Shown here one piece after another: positions 47,669 to 64,000 of a stretch of DNA of 64,000 nucleotides; positions within the stretch are counted from its first letter, which is position 1; each line of letters begins with the position of its first letter. A model generated the notes under the pieces. The model did not search any database and was not told the DNA's origin. It was given only the letters and a program-made list of their open reading frames with translations. The DNA comes from Piper betle. Taxonomy: Eukaryota > Streptophyta > Magnoliopsida > Piperales > Piperaceae. The DNA lies in assembly GCA_033002965.1 (NCBI GenBank), contig JAURVB010014173.1, forward strand, positions 103,735 to 167,734. Direction: 5' to 3'. Both the position numbers and the translations under genes were made by a program.

Positions 47669-50251
47669 TATATTTATAATAATAAAACCGAAAACACAGT
47701 CCAAACTTAGTATGTTCTTCTCATTCTAGTTATCTTCACACTATAACTTACCCGGTTCATTTTCTACTTTTCATTTTCATTCGCATGCAAAATACTTATA
47801 ATAAATTGACAGAATAGCATATCAATTTCATCTATTACAGTTCAATACACATCATTGTCATTACATACACTAGGCAGGTACATGTGTGCATGATTTCAGT
47901 GTTGCTCCTCCGCAGTCCCGACAGCGCTCATTCCTCGTGATTCTCACCTACATATATAGTTAAAAGACATTAGTAACGAGTGTTACCAATTCATAAATAA
48001 CTAATATCAATCTAACACAGGAGAGCTAACTCTCCTGTTGAATAAAAATCTTATATACTCTTCCTCAAAAACTCTCACAAGGGCAGTAATGGGAACCGTC
48101 AACCTCGGGCCGCAATGTCCCTTTCCATATCATTCCCTTTCCTTAGCCATTTAGACTATCCCTTTGCGTGAGAAAATCATTCTCTTTCCTTTCTTTCCTT
48201 TCAGCCCTCTACATCTTCCATATTACTCCAGACCTTGAGTACAGAAGCCGAGTACTCTCAAGCATGCGCTTTCAGCACCCTTTTATGCCACAAGTCTAGA
48301 TATATGCTACACAACAGTACCCATAAACCTCCACACTTCTTTGGGTTTGAGGAACTCAAAGGTGGAGTTATTAGGATCCCTCAAAAATGGAGTGGGCACT
48401 CACCAGTTCCAGAGCCTGCTTTGACAAACACACCCCTTATCTCAAGACGTGGCCGTCGGTTTCCCTCATCACACATCTCACTGAAAATGCGAAAACTACT
48501 TATACATAGGCATGGGTAGGGAATTTAGTAAAATAGGTCTAAAGGCATCGTGAGCTGGATCTGAGTTTCGAAAACATACTCGAGGGATCTCATCCTCGAG
48601 GGTTAATAATTCAAAAAATACGATTAGCTAAATGGCCCGTGTGGAGTGGGATACGATAAATCCACCACTCGACACATCCCCTTTCCAGTTATAAACAAAA
48701 CACGATAAAATAAGACAATAAATTGAGAGCGAGTACTAAACGGACCTGGTAGAAGCTTCAATCGTATTTGCGCACCTATGCGGCAAACTCGTACTCCGTA
48801 CCTACACATTAAATCTAGAAGCTAACGCCCACTAACTGAATGATGCATCAAACTCATCATGACATCACACTCACAACACAATCATCATTCATCAAACAAT
48901 CAACAATCATCAGTGTAAAAATAATTCTAACACATCCTATTTATACCAATTTCATTATGTTTCTCTAAGTTACGTTGTTGTCAATTAGCAGGCTCAGAGT
49001 TAATTTACTTAGTTAGATCACTAACATTCATTCACTATCAAGCAAATCATGCAAATCATCACTTCATTCACAATCACACATTTATCACGATGATTAATCA
49101 ATCCTAGCATATTCTGTAAATAATTATCAATTTTAAATAATTAAATCAGAGATAATTATACCTCTTGTCGTCGGTAATCGGCGACAGCTACGGTTTCGTT
49201 ACACGTCTTGAATATTGAATTCGGAGCTAGGCGGTGCTTGGAGTTCGATTGGGTTCAACTGAATGAGTTCGGCAGAAGATCCGGCGAATTCTAGCGAATC
49301 CAGATTTCTTGCAGGTTTCTAGCGATAGTTGCCGGCGGCGGCTATTGGCGGGATAGTGGTGGTATGGGGTACCGTTGGCACCGGCTCGGCGAGCCTAACG
49401 CGTCTACAACATCGACGTGGTCGGTGGAGGCGGCAGCTTGCCGAAAAATGGCAAAAGAAGGCCATCAGCGGTGGGGTGTGGAGATCTAGCCGTTGTGGGT
49501 AGCGCTAGGCTCCTCGCTGGTCGGGGAAGGTTGTGGGAGGGTCGGAGATGTCGAGACGGCGACTGGATGGCGGCGGCACGGTTGCCGAAGGCGGGATCGG
49601 CGATGGGAGTGCTGCGCAAAGGCTCGGCTTCGTCACGTCGTGGGGGCTGGGCTACGGCCAGGGGCGATTGGGGCGAAACGACGACGGCGCGGTAGTGCTT
49701 GGCATCGTCGATCGACGGCGGGGTGGCATCAGCGGCGACAAACACAAGTGCCGCGGCGAGGATTTTGGGGGAGAAGAGAAGGTGTCAGAGGAAGAAATAG
49801 TTTGGTGGCAGTAATAAATAAATATTGACTCAACTTCAACTTAAGTAAAAAATAATAACTAACTCGTAATAAATCCTTAAAAAATCCAAAAAATAGGGGA
49901 ACATCATATAAAATATATTATACACTATAACACTACAATAACATGTTCTACAACTAATAACCCAAGTAAACTGCCCTATAACGTGTCCTAATGCGTTATT
50001 CGGCCTAAATATAATTCTACGATCAAATATAAAAAATATATACCGCATACTTTCATATATTTTGATAGCTCATTTCTCACCATCTTTCTGGATTATTATC
50101 ATATATTCAGGTACACCTTGACTTGCATCACTCATAACTCACAGCTGGCCTCGACTCAGCTCGCGGTTCATTAAACTGACCCAACTCGAACAGACGATTG
50201 AACCGACTGGTTCACTAATATAAAACTCTGACTTGAGTTATGGGTTTTACA
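47322..50251 (-). mobile_element. Third solo LTR of the same family (minus orientation)
   Basis: Starts TGTAACAACCCATTTCGGTT and ends TTATGGGTTTTACA, the reverse complement of the ends of the LTR at 27934-30996. The flanking 5-mers TCGTG (47317-47321) and TCTTG (50252-50256) differ by one base, a likely target duplication. Shared internal blocks include CCCCTAAAAGTGCAAT, GTAACGAGTGTTACC, CTCGAGGGATCTCATCCTCG (near 48580) and the GC-rich island (about 49170-49800). There is no internal region, so a solo LTR of 2930 bp. Confidence 0.85.
47634..47675 (+). repeat. Interrupted (TA)n microsatellite in the third LTR
   Basis: TA runs broken by single A or T insertions. Confidence 0.85.
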
Positions 50252-50256
50252 TCTTG

Positions 50257-50520
50257 TCATGCGTGACTTATATTATAGATAATTTTTAATTTTATAAATA
50301 AACTCTTCTAGAATAATAAGATAGACTATAATAATCTAATATATTAGGTATATATTCTCATTAACTCTAACTTAAAAATATATTTTAATTGAATGAGAAA
50401 ATATATTATAATAATTTAATTTATTTATTTTGTTGTATTTTAATTAGTCAAATCATCTACTTTTAATTAAATGTCACTATTGAGTTCTCCTTTTATGAAT
50501 AAGAATAAATTAGAAAAAGT
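50257..50520. repeat. Dispersed AT-rich repeat, copy 5, abutting the third LTR
   Basis: GACTTATATTATAGATAATTT, AATAATAAGATAGACTATAA, TTGTATTTTAATTAGTCAAATC and TTTTAATTAAATGTCACTATT follow the family order seen at 9555 (TTTATATTATAAATAATTT...). It begins a few bases after the LTR end. Confidence 0.55.
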
Positions 50521-51586
50521 TTACTCACCTATTTGCTATAATACCCAGCAATTTTAATATTTTTGGAGTTGGACAGATTGAACACGTTAACTTCAAAAAT
50601 TCATATCTTTCGGATTTCATACTTAAAAATTATGAAATTTTAGGAGAATAAATTATACGTCAAAAAGTTTTTAATGCAAAAAAGAATCACGTTAATCAAA
50701 GTTCTACGTAGAGAATTATGATTTTTAAAAATGGATGGATAAACCATGAAAATCTAGTAAGTGGGTATAGGACATGATATTTTATTTGGACAAACGGTCT
50801 TGACCGAACTTACGGTTTATTAGAAATATTAAGGTTATAGGACATTAAGTATATATTTTTTTAATGGGAGTAAGATGTTAAAAAACTAGTTCGCAAAGGT
50901 TTAGTTAGTCTAAATTAAGATATGAGTTAATAAGCAAGCTGGCAAAGGGAAAAAACTATGGTGAACAAGTTAGACACGGTCATATGTAAACCAACTCTAT
51001 CACTAATAAGGTGTTCGTTAGAATAAAATATGAATTAACACGAGGCTAAACACTTAACATTGATCGGTACGTTAATTTAAATGGAGCTAAATATATTCTA
51101 AGTGATCTTGTACCTAAATTGCACCCACAAATACACCGTTTATATTCGTTTTAAAGGATGTATCCTAAATCGTGTATGATTTATTAGGAGTTTTAGTTGT
51201 TTAAACAATTAACGGTTTAATAAACGGATAGAAGCTTCTTAATAAGTTTTCCTACACGGGAAAAAAATTGTCAATTGGATCAAAGATGGGTAAGGGACAT
51301 GAGATGCTCCCCTTCTGATTCAATGTCGGTCCTCTCCCTCTCTCTTCTGGCTGCAATGTATAGGTTCATTATATAAAATGCAAGAAAAATATTTTTTAGA
51401 AAATTTGAAATTTGATTAAAGTATTTATCTTAATAAAATAAATATTTTGAACCAAATATTCTTAAAATATATGAATTGGCTGAAATAAAAAATTGAGATA
51501 TGGCTATCTGAAATAAATTAAATTTCTGGTCATCTGTGATTAAAAATATTAAAACTTGATATTTTGTGATATTTTCTATAATATTT
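50521..51586. other. AT-rich intergenic DNA downstream of VQ
   Basis: No coding or mobile-element signal recognised; the last few hundred bases may hold the VQ 3' UTR (VQ is on the minus strand). Confidence 0.4.
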
Positions 51587-52084
51587 TTAAGGGGGTGAAG
51601 GAAACAAATTGAGCAAGGCCGGGTCAGAGCTACCCCTTCTGTAAACCGGGGAAGGATGCAAGTAGAATCCCTTCTCCTTAATTGCCCTCTCCTCCTCATC
51701 CTTCCCCGACTCCGGCGCCGGCTCCGACATCTCCCTGTCGAAAATTGACAGCCGTGAGAAGTTTCCCAACGGCGGGCTGGCGAGGTTGAGGAACGCTGGC
51801 GCCGAGCGAACCTCTTGCCCGGCCTGTTGGCCTGGCTTAAATTGGAACGTCGGCTTGGTTATGTCCAACTTGGGCCGGACCACGTACTGCCTCCTCTCGT
51901 GGAGCTTGGCCGTCGGCCGCTTGCTCCCGGCCACCCTCGGTAGCGGCGGCGTCGCCGGAGATGCCGCGTCGAACGTGCCGGCGGTGAGGCGCTGGACGAG
52001 CTCCCGGAATGTGGCTGCATCGGTCTGCACAAATGTTGTAATCGGTGGTGTTGAGGCGCTCTTAGACGTACCTGCCTTCTCCAT
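51587..52084 (-). CDS. VQ-motif protein
   Basis: VQ proteins are short plant nuclear cofactors that bind WRKY factors and are often MAP-kinase substrates. This intact, intron-free frame encodes 165 residues. The VQ motif is FRELVQRLTAG at about residues 26-36, preceded by ITTFVQTDAA. Ser/Thr-Pro sites (ASPATPP, LASPPL, LHPSP) fit MAPK targeting (inference). A middle KLHERRQYVVRPKLDI block and the C-terminal DEEERAIKEKGFYLHPSPV are features of the VQ4/VQ13/VQ33-type group. The core has TAG where most members have TG. The start ATG (52084-52082) is the first in frame. The gene is GC-rich with no frame damage. Confidence 0.93.
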   Translation of the reverse strand: MEKAGTSKSASTPPITTFVQTDAATFRELVQRLTAGTFDAASPATPPLPRVAGSKRPTAKLHERRQYVVRPKLDITKPTFQFKPGQQAGQEVRSAPAFLNLASPPLGNFSRLSIFDREMSEPAPESGKDEEERAIKEKGFYLHPSPVYRRGSSDPALLNLFPSPP

Positions 52085-54724
52085 TGGTCAGTGTAACCTG
52101 TTGATCCATGTATATGATCAGAACTGATCAAAATCTAGCAACCAAAAAAACATAAAACTATGATTCTAATATGATTGAATGGAGAAGAATTGGGCTGCTA
52201 ATTACTTGCTGAATGCAAATGGGTGTAGATCACGTCAATGGGAAAGAACTAAATCATGCATGCATGAGGACTCGATAAGGCTATGTCTCTCTGTTCTTGT
52301 CTTGGCAGTTTGGGAGAGAAAAAGAGAGCAGACCCATTAGTGAATATACCAAGCAAAAGAGGTTCTCGAAGGATGCTAAGACAGCTTGGAGGCAGAGAAA
52401 GATCGATCAATATATCTCGATCAAGCAGAGATCAGTTTGATACCCAGGAGCAGTTCTGGCTCCTCTGGACAAACTAAAAGGAGACTCCTTCCTCCTCTGG
52501 TTCCCAGCTATATCTTGTTTTTGGAAAGTGTTTTTGTGTGCCACTCTCAATTGATCTTTTTGTTCCCGCCAATCCAATGCTAACACATCATCTGTTTAGT
52601 AAAAAAATGCTAAATATGGCAGGATTTCATTGGAGAGGTAGAAGAAAAGTTCAATGTAGAGGTGGCTTGTAACATGGAAGATCCACCACAATAAAAACCA
52701 TTGAAACAGAAGAACCCGTTACAGGTGAAAAACAATGGGGAATTACAACGAAGGGATGGGTGGAGTTTGGTGATAACAACCGATACAATGCCAGATGGAG
52801 AATACAAAACTGCCTCAAACCATCCAAACGTCAAACAGCAGCACAAACAGCAGCCACATACTAGAGACTACACGAGGGTTGAACGTTTCAACAATTGTCA
52901 ATTCACCAACCTTCTTCAACAATTGTCACCTGTTCCATTTACACCACCATTTCATTCCCACACTGCTTATCCAAATTAGTATAAACTAGGATACAATTAT
53001 AATTTGTAATATGATCATTTCCTTTTGAGTAATTGTGAATGTGGCTTAATGGGTATGTCGCAACAAATTGTAGGATGAGATTGAGATGAAAGACTTCGCC
53101 CAGAAATTTTGACAAGAAAATGAAAGGAATCTTGCTCCTGACAAGTTCAGTGCAGTTTCAAGGATTAGTTTGAGAGTTAACAACTGCGTGGACCTTCCTG
53201 CACGCAGAAATTGTCAACCACACGCCTTTCTAGTTCTAGAATCCAAGTAGGGTTGGTAATTGACCGTAACACTAGTCAGAGCTAGATCCCTTAAATTTAA
53301 GAGTGCCAATTTTCATCCATGTCTACTCAGTCATTTGTTAATAATGTCATGTCGATCAAATGGTCAGACAAACGAAGAATATCATAAATAAATAAATTTA
53401 TTAAATATAAATTAATTTTGTTTATATATATATATATATATAACAAAATGATGTTTGATTGCAATAAAAAAATTTCTATGAAATTTCTATATAATTCTGT
53501 CATAATTTTTGTTTCGTTACGATCATAAAAAGTAACTAAGTTGATAAAATTATGCTTTACAGGGAAAGGGCAAATAATGAGCATTAGAAAAATAAAAAAA
53601 AGGCTCAACCCTTTTTCTTTAAAAAAAACATTTTGTGAATAATTTTTGAAACAACCTTTATCATTTTATATTTTAGCTACATTTTACCGAACACTTTTTT
53701 TAACTGTTGTTATTATCATTTTATATTTTGATAATAAATAGGAACAGAATAATGTAACCATATACTACATAATTGATTTTTGATTTGGAGTTTAATTTAA
53801 ACTTAATCTGAGAGTTTGTATTAGCCATTGCCCAACCAAACCAACCTTGAAGTTTAGCCATCACCCAACCAGCTCCGTAGGCACCCCACACGCCGAACTG
53901 GCCAAAACCAAGTAACTAACTTTTTTTATGGGTTATAGTAACTAACTATGTTTTATATTATCATGGTCATAAATATAGCATTTTTCTGTATGGGGATATA
54001 CAAAAATTTTGTTATGATATGATTAATAGGGTATATTGGTTGCAGTTAAAATAAAACATTTAGAAAATTTTGTCACAAAATAATTATAAAAGATGATATA
54101 GGGGCACATATAATATTCAACAATAATAATTATTAGATGGTTTTGTTCAGACATACTAAAAAAAGAAAGATCAACTCTTTTTTCATTTCATAGTTTTTGA
54201 ATAATATCTCTGATATTTTATATTTACTAAGTGTATGATAAACATAGTTTTTATCATTTCTTATTACAGGTTGGATTACTTGAGCTAGCAGTTCAATCAA
54301 CCTTTCCTGTGTATATTTTACCTGGATTGCCCAATTATAATTACAAGAACGAAGATATTAACATTTTTAAAAAAATCCCTAACCCTTGTCCCAACCACTG
54401 ATGACCAAATGGGTGCCGTGTGACCAAAATTCCAACTTCATTCAGCTTGGTTTGGCTGGTGGTCCAATTCGACTACAGGTGGTAGGTATGGTGACGACAT
54501 TTAAAACAATTGTCGATAATTTGTTTTGCGAGCAACCGTTTCAATTATGGATACCTAGAATCCTAAATTGAGCCAGGTGTGGCCGGATTTTGCCACCCTT
54601 GGCAGAATCAGCCACCTCACCTTTTTATTTTTTAAGATTTATTTTAGGTCGTGTTTATAATTGGACAACCCAAATCAAAACAAGTTAAAAAAAATACATA
54701 AACCTTGACTAGGTTATCTTTTCC

Positions 54725-54726
<2 letters not shown>
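52085..54726. other. VQ upstream region and intergenic DNA
   Basis: Presumed VQ promoter and leader up to about 52500, then AT-rich DNA with a short (TA)n run at about 53424-53442. No gene recognised. Confidence 0.4.
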
Positions 54727-54768
<42 letters not shown>

Positions 54769-54786
54769 TATTATTATTATTATTAC
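54727..54786 (+). repeat. (TTA)n trinucleotide microsatellite upstream of CNOT11
   Basis: About 16 TTA units with one interruption, some 190 bp before the CNOT11 start codon. Confidence 0.95.
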
Positions 54787-54973
54787 TAACATTTTAAAAC
54801 AACTCAGACGAACCAAAAACAAACGAGAAAAGAGATTTGAAGGGACAGCGTCCGTAAGGGGCTCACCCAGGTGGGGCGTGCCCAAAAATAAATCCCCCTA
54901 TTAAGTAAATATCTCCTTCGTCTTCCCCAACTCCGAATCTCCGCTCCCAACCCCCGACGCCGCCGACAACGCC

Positions 54974-63202
<8,229 letters not shown>

Positions 63203-63784
63203 ATGAGAGAATTTTTTTTTGTTGTTGTTGTACAGGCAGTTGTAGCTAGTGATATTGTATGCTTGCACTTATTTATTGTTTTACTTATAATAATTCTTGT
63301 ACAATTTGGATAGAGTTTGATGTCCTTGTTAGGTTAATTTATGTGTCTTAAGACCTGATTCTAACCTGGTCGCCCACTTTTCCTTACTTTGGCAAGAATT
63401 TTACTTCCGTGGAACGTTTTCACATTGTCACCTCTTCATGCTTATATTAGGGAAGTAAAATTTGTACTAGAATTGTTATAAAAAATGCGAGCTTTGTTAT
63501 GAATACCCAGTTACTAATTTTCGGATATTTTGTTTAGTTTGCTGTTTGGACTTTTGATTAATGGGCAATATTACAGCTCCAGTGCAAATGTGGTATTATT
63601 TCATAGTCCTGGCAACGCCCAATAACGTACGAGAAGGCTATAAGCTAGGGACATATATTCCATGTCCTCGAATTGCCATTCATTGCAGTGGAAAAAAACC
63701 TGGTGCATAATTTTGGTGCATATAGCTCCTTTGTATCTGATTGGGAGCTAACACAACATTTCTCGCAAGGCTTTAATTTGTAGG
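63203..63784. other. CNOT11 3' UTR and downstream DNA
   Basis: Presumed 3' UTR, then intergenic sequence up to the LTR start. No other gene seen. Confidence 0.4.
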
Positions 63785-64000
63785 TGTAAAACCCACGATT
63801 CGAGTTAGGGTTTTATATTCAGAACCGGTCGGGTCGACCGTTATTTTTCGAGTTGAGTCAGTTTCAGGACACGTGTACCGAGCCAATGCCGGTCGTGTAT
63901 GAGCTATGAGGGTCATGCGTACCCAAATATATGATGATAACGTTATGAATACAGCAGAACAGAATGAGTTATCAGATATATGAGAGTATGCCAGTCATTT
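63785..64000 (+). mobile_element. Fourth LTR copy, 5' end only (cut by the window edge)
   Basis: Starts TGTAAAACCCACGATTCGAG and follows 27934 onward with only about six substitutions and two short indels over the 216 visible bases. Whether this is a solo LTR or the 5' LTR of a full element cannot be seen. The 5 bases before it are GTAGG. Confidence 0.85.

Overview
This window is nuclear DNA of a flowering plant. Six protein-coding genes are recognisable by family, and four of them have many introns. Most of the rest is AT-rich intergenic DNA full of plant transposon debris. First exons of the gene for a DCD protein, of ABCG and of CNOT11, and the whole VQ gene, are clearly GC-rich against an AT-rich background. 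That 5' GC bias is suggestive of a monocot, but I cannot name a species (inference).

Layout. 0.7-1.5 kb: a zinc-finger homeodomain (ZHD) transcription factor. 3.3-4.2 kb: a diverged TCGAG-rich hAT-like element between two 140-bp direct repeats. 6.1-7.5 kb: a hAT-type element with an 8-bp target duplication. 10.4-11.6 kb: an irregular repeat cluster with primer-binding-site-like motifs on the minus strand. 11.8-14.6 kb: a large inverted-repeat element with an internal tandem array. 17.8-21.4 kb: an ABCG half-transporter of the ABCG11 type. 22.4-24.5 kb: a miniature non-autonomous LTR element. 26.3-26.9 kb: a short hAT element with an 8-bp target duplication and a tRNA-like internal segment. 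27.6-33.6 kb: a solo LTR nested inside a second, inverted LTR of the same family. 34.2-35.3 kb (+) and 36.1-40.8 kb (-): a DCD-domain protein and an ARF1-like auxin response factor, convergent. 47.3-50.3 kb: a third LTR of the same family. 51.6-52.1 kb (-): a VQ-motif protein. 55.0-63.2 kb: the CCR4-NOT subunit CNOT11. 63.8 kb to the end: the start of a fourth, young LTR copy.

The genes are unrelated neighbours, as is normal in plants: transcription factors (ZHD, ARF), a WRKY/MAPK-type cofactor (VQ), a stress or cell-death domain protein (DCD), a surface-lipid exporter (ABCG) and an mRNA-deadenylation subunit (CNOT11). No shared pathway can be read from their order.

Two patterns cut across the genes. 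First, ZHD, ABCG, DCD and ARF carry about seven one-base (or small) frame breaks, several in homopolymer runs, while the protein sequence on both sides stays conserved. This looks like uncorrected long-read sequence more than decay, but cannot be settled here. Second, three introns (two adjacent in ARF, one in CNOT11) have GC instead of GT donors. The most notable mobile-element signals are the nested LTRs with a perfect CTATA target duplication, and the inverted-repeat element whose tandem core shares sequence with those LTRs. I did not see a CRISPR array, rRNA or a convincing functional tRNA gene. All exon limits come from reading splice sites and family conservation by eye.
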